Below are positions 9,242 through 24,200 of a stretch of DNA of 64,000 bases, one piece after another. Numbering within the stretch: the stretch's first letter is position 1; each line of letters opens with the position of its first letter. Origin of the DNA: a virus. Below the pieces are notes generated by a model that saw only the letters and a list, made by a program, of their open reading frames with translations, did not search any database and was not told the DNA's origin. A program made the translations under genes and the position numbers. The stretch covers positions 1 to 64,000 of the IMG/VR virus record IMGVR_UViG_3300030329_001103; one strand, 5' to 3'.

Positions 9242-12200
9242 AGAGTGGGCAATCAAACCAATTCCTTTAAGCTTTGGACAAAAAGCATTTAATGAATATA
9301 CAGGGGAACAAATACAAAAACGAGAAAACGTGTTGTCTAATTTCCCTTTGTATGCAAAGGATAGGAAAGATATACAATACGGTACTCCTTTTAAACCTGA
9401 AGATTCCCAACAATGGGCTTGGGGTATGATGAATGTTCATACTGCTGTATGGGAAAATATGGCTAACTCATATCCTTCAGGGTATATTGCAGATAATATC
9501 GCATCACATAAACAAAGAGCTAGTGTAATGCAACCTATTACCGGGTATCAAAACCGAAAAGGTTATGAGATGTTTGATGACTCTATGATGGCATTCAAAC
9601 CTGAAGCACAAAAACTAATTGATGGATATGCTGAAGGCACGGCATGGAACATGCTAAGGTTAGGGAACGATTATGGTAGAAACCCCATAGCATTTAATAC
9701 AGGTACTGATCGTAGAGAAGCATTGGGTGGTACGCTTACAAACGAAACTCCAGAAGATTTATTTTTGGATGAACCACCACCAGGATGGAATATTAAAGAA
9801 GCTTTAGAACAACTAAGCGAAATTAATCCAGTTGCATGGGATACTTATAAATTAGTAATGGGTAGTGAAGAAAAAATACATGAGATAGCCGAAGGCAGTA
9901 AGACTCCAGGAGAAGTATTATATAAATTAAATAACTACGTACAAAGCGCCGCAATAATGAACAGCTTAGACAAGAACTTTGAGCAAATGAGCTGGGGCGA
10001 AGAAATGTGGGCACTATATGGTAGGGGTTTAATTGTCAATGGTATTATTAATGATCCCGATATGCCTGCATCGTTAACGGTAAGTTTAGGACTTGCTCCC
10101 TTTACTTGGGGTGGTAGTCTTTTACTTGGACTAGGTGCTAAGTTACTTAAAGCATCAGTATCCTCTATTAAATGGGGCAAAAGATTAAGCAGATTAGCAA
10201 AAATTGCAGGGGGAACAGGAGCTGTTGTATCCCATCTAGCTAAAGTTAGGCATGTCTTGCCCGAAACAGTTGGTCCTACTGTTATGAAGAAGATGTTTAA
10301 GAACTATGATAAATGGAAGGGTGCAGATGAATTCTGGTCATGGAGACAGTTCTCTGTAAATAGATTAGGTGACGCAACAGAAGGTAGTATTACAGGCGGC
10401 TTTGCTGAATACAGTACACAAAGATATGATAAGCATTATGGATTAAGAGATGATATAGATATGAAAGGTGTACTAAAGGAATCTTTAGTTGAAGCGGCAT
10501 TGTCTCCGATTATAAACCCAGCAGTAGGCGGCGTACATCGAGCAATTTTGGGCGGTCCTTTGTATGTAGCTAATAAAACTATGATAGAATATATACCAGA
10601 AACTTTTAGTAAGGGTCTTACAGAAAATTTTAAATCTTTAATGCAAAACTTTGATCCTGATCAAACAGCGAAAATGTGGACTACAACCAAAAAGTTTGTG
10701 CAGCTAGGTGAAGATATTTCAGAATTAACAATGGATGATGTAGACCCTGCGGCACTACAAGACTCTAGTCATATGCTTAACCTTGTCTTAGAAGGTGTTA
10801 TGAATCATACAAACGTAGATCGCGTAGAGGTCATGAACACTTTATCAACTGTGGTTGGAAAAATTAAAGCGGGAGTAAATACAGGAGACGTAGCTAAAGA
10901 TTCATTGTTAGGAGCTATGATAGAATCTAATAAAGAAAACTTTGGAGGAGAAGGAAAACTTTCTCTTGATCAAATGGCTTTCTTATTAGCTGATGAACTG
11001 TCAAGAAAGAAAGGTAAAAACGGTCAACCCAATCCCTATGGAATAAACAATACTAAATTCTTATTAGAGCTAGAAGAAAAACTTGCACACTTTAAGAATT
11101 TATCAGCCTTTGCAAAAGAAAATGGTTTGTCCATAGAAGAAGCTAAGAAAAAGATAGAAGATGAGGGGCTTTTTATAGAAGTATATCCTGGTTTAAAGGA
11201 AGAAATCGTCGAACAAATTGGCGTAGACGAATACGAAAGACTTAAAGAAACAGACGAAGGTAAGTTAAAGCTAAGCGGAATTGCTCTTGATATCTTTAAA
11301 GAAAAGGAAAAACAATTTCAGGAAACAGTTAAAGCTAAAAGAGAACGAGTTGCAGAAGCTCAGGTAGAAGCAGAAGATGCAGTTGCTGAAAATGAAAACA
11401 TATATCTAGATGACGAAGATATTCCTGAAGATGTATCTCTCAAAGAGTTGGAACAATTAAAGGAATGGGTAGAAAATCCTGGGGATGCTACTGTTACGCA
11501 GATAGATGTAAATATTAACACCTACCTTGAGCAAGGCTTGATTAACGAGGTGCAAGCAAACATGCTTAAAAAAATGACTCTTGAGGTATCACAAGGTAAA
11601 AGGGAGATACAGACGTTAACTGCCTTCGAAAACCAAATATACGAAGCATTACCTGCCGACGCGTATGTTGTAACTCTTATAGAGTGGCCTTCCAAGAATT
11701 GGCTTAATGCTGCATATAAATTATCTAAAGCAGGCGTTCCTTTCCACAATAGATTAGCAGAATTACGAGGCGAAGCTCAAGCTACAACTAGCGAAAGAAA
11801 AACTCACGAGATTATTTCTGTAGACGAACACGATAATGGGGCTGATATTAAGTTTAGAAATGACGCAGGGGATATTTTAAACCTATCAATAGAAGTATTC
11901 GACCACGCAGTAATGATTGATGGTGTGCCGGAATATGGGAAGATGATAGAAGGTCATTTTTCAGCAGAAGATCAGACGAAGATAGACACTATGTCTGGTG
12001 ATCCATTTACGGTTCTTAATACCGTAGGAGAGCAGTTGTTACTTTATGCTAAAAAGTTTGATGTGGATTTTGTTAGAATTATGTCTCAACAAGGTGAAAC
12101 AGAAACTAGAAAACCAGGTGGGCCAAGTGCAAGGGCTAGAATATACCAAAGAATGTTAAATAGAATTGTTGGCGAAGTTAAGCCAATTTCTTCAGACGAA

Positions 12201-15200
12201 GCTACTGGAACTTTTGTATATCGTTACTCTGATATCTTAGAAGCACAAAAGCGTACAGCTGGAGAAGGGGAATCAAAAGACAAGGAAGAAGTCCCAGAAA
12301 TTATTATACCTGCGTCACGACAAGAAGCTATTGCTAAAATAGAAGATTATATAAAAGACTTTCGAGAAAATTTCAGCCTTTCAGAAGATGGTTCTGAATA
12401 TATAGACAACGCAGGCAATATTTTCGAGAGAGTTTCTTCTGTTATCGAAGAACAAATAGGAGAAATAGATCCAGAAGCTGCCGCATTAAAAATGGGTACT
12501 CTTATAGATGATGTTGCTAGAGATTATATTACTAATCCAGATGAAGCAACAAAACCAGAAGGATGGAGCGACGAAGCATGGGAACAGTTTAAAGACGTAT
12601 GGGATCCGATTATCCAGCAATGGAAAGACGAGGGACGTTGGTATACAGCAGAAGAAACAACCTTTGGTTCACTAGATGCAGGTGGCAGCGGAAGAAGTAT
12701 TGCTGGCACTACTGACATTTTAACTATCACTGAAGATGGTAAAGTTGAAATCTTTGATATCAAAACAAGTAAATACGATACTTCTGAGTGGGATACAGAA
12801 TTTGGTGATAGGCTATCTAAATCCGAACGATATAGTAAACAATTATCTCTTTATGCTACATTAGTAGAAGAAGCTTTAGGACTTGAAGTAGCAGAAATTA
12901 CTGCTATTCCGCTAGAACTAAATTATAACGAGACTGATCTGATTCCTATTAGCATTACTAAGAATAATAATGTAGGACTACGGTTATTAAATAATATTAG
13001 AATTACTAATGGAGGTCTTGTTAGTAGAGGAACGGATGCAAGGAAATCTCCGCTATCTACTCCAGCTCCTGAAGAAACTGAAGAAGATGCGCCAACTGAT
13101 TTCCAAAAATGGCAAGACAGGTTAGATACTAGTATAACTAAAACTCAAAAAACTATTCATGATTTAACAGAAGAAAATAAAAGTGAAGATATTCCTGAAG
13201 AAAAGAAAGAAAAGAATATTGATATAATTAAGAAACTAAAAGAATCTTTAAAGAGATTGGATAGTGCGAGACGTAAGTATAAAAAAGAAATTGCTGAGTG
13301 GGAAGCACTGGATGAAATTACTCCAAGGATAAAAGACTTGCATAAAAAGATGCTAACTTTTGAAAAAGAATTAAAAGATGCAGAACGAATTCTTTATAAT
13401 AATCCTGAGTATATCTATATAGTAGAACTACACAAAGCGTTAGGATCTGGACAGACACATATACAAGGATTAATACGCCATACTTGGGATAAAGAAGCAG
13501 CAGATAATTTAACTAGAAACCAGTGGATAAAACAACGACGAGAAGCCTTAATAGCAGAACAAGAAACAGAAGAAACGAAAAAAACAGATGATGAAATAGA
13601 GACACAGATTAAAGAAGAAGCTAAAGAATTTGAAAGAGAAGTTACTTTAGATGCTATAATTGAGGAAGGGTTTAGACCATCCCTCGCTTTAATGTTAGAC
13701 AATATTCCAGAAGAAAGTTTAATTAATGTAGACGACGAAGGCAATCCGGTTTCTAATAAAAATATTATAACCCAACTACAATCACTTTTAGCAATAGAAA
13801 AAGATCCCGATCCTTCTGAATTCAGTAACATGACAAAGCTTAAAGAAGCTATACTAAGTTTGCCTGATGTAGAAGTAACTAAAACTGAGTTAAATAAAAT
13901 GAACCGCGGTGAGTTAAATGAACTCTATATTAAACTAAAAAAGAAAGCAGACAGAAGCGGTAAAGTAATTTCCCGTACCGTGTTATTACAAGCTCACCAA
14001 GAAGCGGATGCTAAGTTAACACAAATGGGTTTAGACATTCAAGGTACTGAGGCGTTTATAAATCTATTAGAAGCTAAAGATAAATTAGAACAAGCTAGTA
14101 CAGAATATAATATTACAAAATCTGCTTTACAGGACGAAGCTACTAAAACTAGAGGCATGGCATTAAGATCTATAGGAGATTGGCAAGAACTTCTAGCGGT
14201 TCAAGCGGTTTTAAAAAGATATATAGATTCATCAATTGCTTTAGTTGAAAATGGAGAAGTACAAACAGCTAGAGATATAAGAGATATCGCACCTGCTGGA
14301 TCAAGGTTAAGAAAAGAAATCAATAAAATTATTCTTGAGATGGAAAACGATGAAGGTCCTACTAATAACGATTTAGATGCCGCTAGAGAAAAAGCAAAAA
14401 CTCTGGAGGATGTATCATGGGAAGATGCAATAAACGGTATACTGCATAAATTACCATGGTCGTTTATAACAGATAGAGCTGTGTCTATACTGGATTCTGA
14501 TTTAGAGACCGGCGCAGAAACAAAACGAAAAAATTGGATTTTAAATGGACTCGAACAAGAAAGAACTAGAATCAGTAATCTATCTCCTGAGCAAATGTGG
14601 AGAACACAAGTTCCAAGAAACTTACAATACTTAGCTAAAACTAAACTACATCAAATGTCAGAACAAGATTGGCTTACTGTAGAAGCTGCGGATATTACCG
14701 GTCGTGATATTGAGTTATATGATAAAAAAATATTCGGCGCTGAAGCAGCGGCTAAAGAATTAGAAGCTTTAGAAATTATTAGTAATCATTTAAACGATAG
14801 ACGTAGTGGATTAAATCCAGATCAACCAATTAGATCAGCAGAAATTCGTAAGTGGGCTGAGAATACAGCATATGGAGAATGGGCAGTTTCACCTTCCGTC
14901 TTATTTAAACAAGCAATAAGCAAAGAACATGAGATAGATTTAAATAAAATAACTGACGACGAGCTAGCGAATTTGGAAGTTGAAATAACTTTTGATGCAG
15001 ATCTATTAGTTGATGTTATTCGAAATCTTCTAGAAGAATCTTTAGTATATAATTCTTACTTTGGTCGTAAAATTCCATCAAGGTTAAGAAAAGCAACCGT
15101 CGGCGAAACTCTTAAATCTTTAAGCTTAAAGCGAAACAAGGATGGATACTTCCCAGCGAAAGAAGCTAGAAGACATATTAAAGATATGTATGATGCTGTA

Positions 15201-18200
15201 TTGCCTATACTAAGAGAAAGGGCAGATGAGTTTGGGTTTGTATATGAAGTCAATGAAAACACGCTATGGCCTAGTGAATCTTCAGGTCCGCTGGAAGGAT
15301 TAAGTCCAGCGGATAGAGGTAAGGCAGAAGCTAAATATGAAAACGTAGCTAGAAATGCTATGATTAAACGTATACTTAAATACTTATCTAAAACAGGAAC
15401 AAGAACTTTAGTTGATAATATAATGGAAGAAGTCGGTTACATAAAAGAAAAAGATGTAACTAATCAACAGTTGGCTATGATACTAGCTGATAAAATACTT
15501 TTAGCTATTCCTAGTATAACTGAAGATAACTGGACAATCAGTAGCTTTGGTGATGGTACTGTAGATTGGCAACCCGCTAAGGATGCAGGAGAAGGATTAG
15601 TAGATTACTTTAGTATGAAATCTCTTGTTACTAAACGCCATAAAGTAAGTATCATTCAATATGATGATGGAAGATTTGGTATTGAAGTAAACGGTATACT
15701 AGATACAGATGAACACGAAAGTACAGCGATCTTAGCTTTGACTAAAGGTCAGGGCAATATGCTTGCGCTTATTCCACTATACGAAAGATTAAGCATAGCT
15801 GAAAATAGTAGAACTAGATTTAGAATAGAAAAGATTACCAATATCATTAATGCTCCAGAAGAAGTACAAGCGCAGTATAGAAAAGAGTGGGAAGAAAAAA
15901 TTAGAAACACCAAAGTTGAGGCAGCTCTTCCTGAGGGAGCAGGGGTAATGATAAGAATACCAGATAAAAGAAATCCTATTTATTCTGGCGCTATACCTAC
16001 CGAAGATAAACTTGCAGCCCACTTCTTCCCCAACCTATTATTACAAACTACAGAAGAAGAGTTCTTAACAAGAGAAGAAATATTAGATGCCGGTATGTAT
16101 TATATGCTTGACCTGCCTAACTTAAGTCGTGCATACATCCAAGACTCTGTTACCTATTCAGCAAAAGCTAAAAAGAATAGACGGCTAAGTGCTGAGGTTC
16201 CGACTCATGTTCAAATAACTGAAGAAGTAATTACTAAAGATGGTATAGAACGTAAGAAAGTAACAGGCATATCAATGGGATCTGACTTTATTTTACCTCC
16301 GCATGAGATCCTTGTAAACGCTATCTGGGAAAATATTGGAGGATCTTATCAAAATGTATTTGATCTAGCTATGGAAAGTTACGAAATAACTCGAAACCAT
16401 TTAATAGAAAAACACGGCGAAGAAGCATTTACAAAAGGTAAGATGTGGAATAGAGATGTCATGCATGATGATAGAAAGAGTAGTGTATGGTGGGAATTCA
16501 TGATGATGGCAGGTGCTTTAAATCCTAAGGTACAGAAAACCATTGATACTATTAGACAACAGCTAGCCAATAAAACATATGGTGGAGAAAACTTTAAACA
16601 AAACTTAGACGATCTCTATATTGAAAGTGGTATATATGTTGTCGGTAGTATATTCGATGCGCCTCAACATAAAGACAGATCTTTAAGTATTCCATCCTTT
16701 ATGTCTATCTTTAACAATCTACAAAACATTAAAGATAGAACTGATTGGGATAGAATATATGAAGCTGCAGATACAGACCAACAAAAACAAATGGATGTTA
16801 TTAGAGACTTCTTTAAAATACCTGCACTACGAACTATGTATACAGGCGGCATGAAAGCTTTCTTAAGTACCTTTGAAGGCGAAAAAGAAGAAGGAACTAA
16901 GTGGCTGCAGTCAGCTTCGGAAGTATTCGGTATTAATATTAAAGATCTTAGAGCTGAATTAGAAAACCTAAGTAAAATTCTTTATGAGAATAGTTACATT
17001 GAGACGGGTATTTTAATGGAGAATGCGCTAGGTATGGATGAAGAAATCCGTTCAGAGGTGCTAAAGTTCATGGAAACAAAACAAGATGAATCCGAATTGA
17101 TTAAAAAATCAAAAGACATCTTGCAAGCTGTAAGTAGAGATCCTGAAAATATAAATAATATTATTGGATTAAACGGTATCCTTGAAGTTATGGAAGCTAG
17201 TGTAGCACATTGGGTAGAACTTGCTTATCCAGAAGGAGCTACACCTGCCAATATGAAGAAAGCAAAGAAAAGATTAGTTAATGATCCTTTAGAAAAGAGT
17301 AAGAGATATTTAACAAAACTTAAAGCAAAGGGTATTGCAATACCTTCTGGAATGAAAGATGAGCATTGGCAATTCCTTCATGAGCTATGGCTACCAAAAG
17401 AATTTAAATCCTGGCAACATATGGATTTATTTAAAATGTGGAATATCATGTTATCTGGTGCTTGGCAAATCAACGCAAAGAACATAAGTCAAGTAGCTAA
17501 GACCTATGGTATTATGGATTATAAATTAGAACATCTAATGGGATTACCAGAACAAAATATATATCTAAGGCAACGTCCTCAAGATACTGCTCAACGTGCC
17601 TTTGATGAGTATGGTATCTTACCAAACAATAAAGGTATTAGGTTTGATAGAGCAGAAGTAGATGCTGACAAGTTAGCTATCTATGTAGAAGAACGCAAGC
17701 AAAGCATGAATCAAGCTGAGTTTAAAAAAGATCCTGAGTATTACTTTAATCAATTTATATTAGAATATATGGAACAAGATAAAGATCATCGTGCCGCCTT
17801 AGGTGCTTTCGATCTAGTCGATAGTCCTATGCATAAGATATATCGAGATGCTAAAAAAGAAGGAGCTACAGATAAACAAGCATGGGATAAAGTTAGAGCC
17901 GAATTGGATAAGATGCTTTGGTATGAAGAAATGTTAACATGGTCAGAAAAGTATCCATTACCTTTTGAAGATTATACTATTGAAGATTCAAATGCAGAAT
18001 TCTATAGTCACTTTATGAATTCTTGGAATCAAAGCTGGGAAGAAAGGGCAGGTACTCTACCTGCAGAATTGCAGCAGGAAAAACAAGCTAGAAAAGAAAT
18101 GAATGATAAGCCATGGAGAAAAGAGTTTATTGAGGGTAGAGTTAAAATGGGACGTTCTCTTGTAGTTGATCCTAAGAGACCTCACATTAATCCTTATGCT

Positions 18201-21200
18201 GTTGTTGAATATGACGATGCAGTCGCTAGCAAATATGATCATCCACTAACTGTAGATAGTGAAAACAGTAAAGGTCCTATATCATTTATTCCTAAGATGA
18301 ATAACTATTCATTTGCTAATAGAGGTATGATGGGATTGGAACTAGCATTGAGAACGAGAAAATTAAACGAAAGAATGGACCCAATTGAACAAGTTTTAGC
18401 CAATACAAATGAAACATTGTCTACTAAAGAAGGAGCAGAAGAAGTTATAAAGCCTTACTTAGAAGGACGAAAACCATCTATCGCTGCTCCAGAATCCGCA
18501 CTAGGTCGTATAAGTCCTTGGAATCTTAATACTATTCCAGAACCACTGCCACCAATTCCGCAGTATATAGTAGAAGAAGCTTTGGAGTTAGACGATACAC
18601 GTCTGGGACAAGAGGTTGGTAGGTTCTATCAAAGAATAACTGAGTATGCTAGAAGTATTGGAATGGAAGATGAACTAGATAATCCCGAAGCATGGCCTTT
18701 CTTAAACTATATGTTACGAACTCAGAACGTAATAAAACGAAATCTTCAGTTTACTAAACGAGGCGCAAGTAAAACACTAGGAGAAACTCTAGCTATACGT
18801 TCTAGATTTAAAGAAGACTTCTTAGAAATCTCTCAACTATCAAGAGACTTACGAGAAGAGACAAGAGATGTTATGGATTTAGAAACACCAGGGAAACCTT
18901 TAGGGATTCATAAGCCGCCTGTCGATATGACACTCGGTGAATTCTTAGGCAGTAAACCTACGAGTATGACAGATCCTACTCCATTGATTGATCACACTCT
19001 TCTATGGGATCAACTTGACTTTACAGTACCCGAAGAAAGTGTAGTTGATCAAGCTACTTTAATTGATGAGCAAGGTAATGAACATCCAATTGAATCTAAG
19101 ACATCACAATTCTTAACTAATATTAACTTTAATAAAGACTTTATTAAGTACGCTGTTTCATCCCTATTAACAGAAGCTTATGGTGTAGAAGAAATCAGAA
19201 AATTCAAAGATGGTAAATATGCAAGCTTAGTAGAACCAGGTTCAGAAAATCTAGACAACTACTTTGATATCATAGATCAATTTAGTTTAGAAGATCTTCG
19301 GGAATTGTTATATAATATTAAAAACGGTGCTAAAGAAAGTCCTGTATACTTACATATGGACTTACGTTTGATTCGTGAACTAGGTGAAGCATCCCCAGAA
19401 AAACGAAAAGAAATGGCAGATCATTTATTTGTAGGTATTGAAAACGCAGAGTTGGCAACTACGAATGAAAAGACTGGTATTAGGCATAAGTTTAAGCATA
19501 GAGAAGGTGGTATCTATTCTGGTATGCATGCATGGTTAGCTGTACCTTCTAGAGTTAAAGGCGATACAGCTAGACTAAGAATAACACCAGAAGGTTTAAT
19601 ACGTATGGTTATGACATTAACTAACTCTGATTTACTTTGGAGAGCACAGATGTCTGCCATTAGTGGAAGATCTCTTGGCGTTGATGTAGACTTTGATGGC
19701 GCACCTATTAGTACTGTTGCCACTTCTAGATTGGTAAGAGAAAACGAAGGAGCTAATAATGTTCGTCGTATTCGAAAACGATCTATCCAAGAAACTACTG
19801 CTTTAGATATTATCATGGGTAAAACCGAAACAGGAAAACCACAACTTAGAACTGTAACGTCTGGTCGTAGTACTATCCGTTCAGCGGCAGTACGTCACGT
19901 AAATTACGGAGACTATCATCATCCTCGACATAAAGGAAGACTACAAAACTTTGTGATTGATGAAGTGTATTACGGTATTGCTAATGGGTTAGTGACGCAG
20001 ATTAATACATTAGGTAATGGCGATTTAAATACCGCAGTAGATAAAGTACAAGAGTATATACATAAAGCTAGAATGGGAGAAGCTCATGAAAAGAATGTTA
20101 TTGATATACTTGCATTAACAGTACTCGCTAATTCAGACGGAAATAATTTCCATCAAATCGATGTAGATACTCTTACCGCTTTCTTATATAATGAAGAGAT
20201 TGGTAATCCAGATTCTACGAAAGTTATTACAGCAGCTCGTAATGAAGCATATGAGTTATATAGAAACTTACAGTCTTTAATCTCTAAAGACGAACATGTC
20301 TGGTCTGGTAATGATTACGATGCACTTGCGGCTGACTTTGTTTATAAACTCGCTGCAAAAGAATATCAATACCCAGATAATCCTAAACTTAATATGACAG
20401 CCGAAGAAATGGTAGATCAAATGTATGAAGATTTCTTTAAGAGAGTAGACCAAGAAGCTCCTTTAAGAATAGACGCTACTGAAGTAATTGTAGATGTAAT
20501 GCAAAATCTTGGTATGTCTCAAGAAGATGCTCTTAAAATGCCTGAGGTAGTAAATTACCAAGAATGGTTAGCTGATACTAATAAGACATATCAACTAGAT
20601 ATTGAAACTGACCATACTAATGAAAATATTATTTCTATTGGTATTAAAGAAGGATCTAAAGAAACTAGATATGTAGGAAACAGTAGTGAATTCTTAAGTC
20701 AGAAACAAGCTCTAGCTATACTTAAAGCTATAGAAAAGAATCAGCAAGACGGTTATAAGGTTTCTGCCTATAACGGTGTTAGCTTTGACTGGAGAATACT
20801 TGGAAAGGTAGCTGGAGATCATAACTTAGCGGCACGAATTGCACTAAGAAGTATAGATCCGTTTGAAAACTTAAGGTCATTTAAGAGTAGGAATAAAGGA
20901 GTGGGATACCATGCATGGCATGGATTAGAAGCGGTAGCCGAAAGACTAGCTAAGAAACCATGGGAAAAGAGTATGGATGGTCTTGAAGCTTATCTCTATT
21001 GGCTAAGAGGGCAAGGTATTGAAATAAATAAAGAGTCTGTTATGAAATATAACATAGACTTAGATAAAATAAAGAACTTAAAAGAACATAAAGGTAAAGG
21101 TAATAGTGCTGTCTTTAAATACTACAATGACATTGAACCTTCTGACGCTACGACAAAACTAAAGAAGTATACTAAGGAAGACGTAGACATACTAAATGAA

Positions 21201-24200
21201 GTCTATCACGCATTAAACAAGAAGACTAATCAACAAGATAGAACTTCTCACATTGGAGAATACAGTGTTACTATTGATCAGATGTATCCTACTTGGTTCT
21301 TAGATGCTAGAAGAGATCTTGAGTATAAAGGACTAGGAGAAGAAAAACTTTTCTTTGCAGAATGGGATTCAACTATCAAAGAACAAATACTTGAACTCTC
21401 AGGCAATATGAGAAAATCTAATTTCAGTAATGTTATTGCTAATGGAGATATCCGTAAGAATAAAGATCTAGCTTTAGCGGCTTTACATAAAGCTATTGGA
21501 CGCGAAGAAGAAGCAGAAATAAATTCTGTTAGTGAATGGATTGACTCTAAAGTAAAGCACGAGTTTAAAGATATTGCTACTGCTTCTGCTGCTAATGATC
21601 ATTTATATAAATACGAAGAAATCCATAGAGGACAGTTAAGAGATATCTTTGATCACATAAACGAATTAGTTACAACACATGAGGCATTAACAGAACATGA
21701 TGCTATGTTAATGCGGGATCTTGTATTACGTATTTATCATGTCAATCCGTTTAACATCCTAGATCTTCACATAGTTAATCAGATTAACGAAGAGAAAGGT
21801 GTACCTGTATCTGGCGCTATGAAAACAGAAGAGGGTAAGTTTGAAATCAGGATTGGTAAAGGCTTTGTAGATATCCAAGAAATTGGTGGCGGACGAGCAC
21901 CCCTTATCTTTGCACACGAACTAGGTCACGTAGGTAGATTAAAATGGATAGAGTCTAACCGAAAAGAATGGAGACAGTATCGTGATATAATGCATAGTGA
22001 CGGTGGTAAAGAATTTATCAAAGCCATGGTACAAGCATTCAATGAAGGTCGATGGGATGCAAAAGCTGAAAAAGAATACGAAAGATATACAACTGATGTT
22101 GAAGAATTTATGGCTGCAATGTATGGATACTATATGCTAGAAGGGCAGCTACCTGCTTATACGGAATACTTAGATTCTACTAAAGGTAAGAAAGCTTTAC
22201 CGCCAGGATACCATGACGCAGAAGATAAAAGTTGGAGTATCCTAAGAAGAATCTTTGACTTTGTTTTAAATAGATTACAACGAGTTGCTAATGTCTTTAG
22301 AGTATTTAGACACCAACATCCAGAAGCAGCCGAAGTTTCAGAAAAGCTTATTCAAAGAATGTTAGGATGGTCAGCAGACAATACTGCTCTTATACAATAT
22401 GCTAGCGATGTTCCAACTGGTGAACTGATGTTCATGGAACCTCGATTCCCTCAGGTTGAAGAAAAAGCTCCTGTATATGATGATGCATTTATCATTGAAG
22501 CATGGCAACGAATGAAAACACTAGAAGCAAAAGCAGCTACAACTACAGGATTAACCAAAGAAGAAAATCATGAATATGGAGAAATTGTTAGACTAATAAA
22601 CTCCGATGAAATGTCAACACCCGATGAACTAAATACTACTAGGTGGGAACGTGTGACTGTAATGAGCGATATAATGGACAGAGATATGTTAGATCCTGAA
22701 TCTAAATCTATGTTCGGAACCGATGCTGCTATGAGTCTTCCTGATTTGTTTTATGTGCTACATACTGTAAACGAAGAAACGCTAACCCCAGCTACAGCAC
22801 TTGAGCGAAGGGTTCTTGCTTCTCATATATTAAGAACCACAAAGAAAGAATTTGGCTATCAAGTAAATAATTCTGCTGGTGAAGCTATGAGAGCTGCAGG
22901 TAAATTCTTAAGCAAGATGGGACAAAAACTTGGAATTGCTGACAGCGAAGAGGCTATCAGTCAGCTAATGACTGACGTACTCGTAGGTAATACTGGAGCT
23001 AACTATACCTTTAATTCTCTATTCACAATTCCTATTATGCTAACATCCTTATTAGAAAGTAAGGTTGCAGGAATGAGTGGCAACTATACTAACATATTTG
23101 GACAAAGAGATATTTCAGGAAGTCTGCGACAATTAGAAACTTGGAGTAGTGCAATCGGTGCTATTACGAACGAAATAATAATAGAAGTCGGTGGAACTAT
23201 AGATAAGATTGCAGGTAAAATAGTAAGTGAAGGCAATAAGAATATCATGGCTGATATTTCATTTAAAATTCTACAGGCTGTTCAAGGCGAAATGGATACG
23301 AAAGATTATCTTAAGACGTGGGAATTAGATATTCCTGAATTAGCTGATACTGAAGTTCCTGCTAAAGCTTTAGAAATAGCTAGACTTTTACATAACCAAT
23401 TGACTTTCTTCCAAGCAGAAGGTACAGCATTGGGTATGTTTAGTAAATTTATGCATGCTATTCCTATGCAGTTACAAAATAGTATCTGGACTGAAGGCGA
23501 AGTAGGGAAAGGTTATACTACTCTTAGAACTGAAATGCGTAACGAAGTTCAGAAACGTATTGAAGACCCAATAAACTCATCACTTGTTGAGCCTACTTTA
23601 GTTTATGCTGCTAACTTCTTACCAGACTTAGATCAAGAAGGTATGGCTGATTGGTTTGAAAGTATAGCTATAAATAATCCTAGTCAATTACTTATGGGAG
23701 ATCTAGTGGCTACTAGAGCACTACAATATCTTAAACAAATAGGTACAAAGGATTGGGTAACTCGAGATCAAGTTACTGCACTTACAGCTAGAATAAGAGC
23801 TGGTGAACATAAGGTTGTAGCTGCTGTGCGAGTTGCTACAAAAAGTATTATGGATGGCTTTGGAGAAAAAAGAATTGACTGGGAATTCTTAAAGAGACAG
23901 CAAGATAGAAGCGCAGATTATGCCGGTGCTTATAAAGGTTTAAAGGATAGATACAGTGCAATACTAGATTCAGAAAACTATTCTACTGAAACCGCTTTGT
24001 CAGTAAAAAGAAAGCTAGCTCAACTTAGTTCACATTCTCTTGGGCTAGGTTTAGAAAAGTATTACTTTAAATCTAGAAAGGGTAGTAGTGTTCTTCCTAT
24101 GAATAGTGATACTCCTATTGATTTAATTACTAGTACTATGTTAAGTCGAGCAGCGGCAGGTATGTACTTTGTTAATGATCTATGGGTTGTACCTAATCCA

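Noticed and set aside
16803-16850. R-x3-K-x7-Y-T-G (R2524, K2528, Y2536) in the giant protein, like motif B of T7/N4 RNA polymerases
   Set aside because: Three spaced residues are expected about once by chance in a protein of this size; no T/DxxGR, motif A or HD motif was found at the right distances, so a virion RNA polymerase is not supported.
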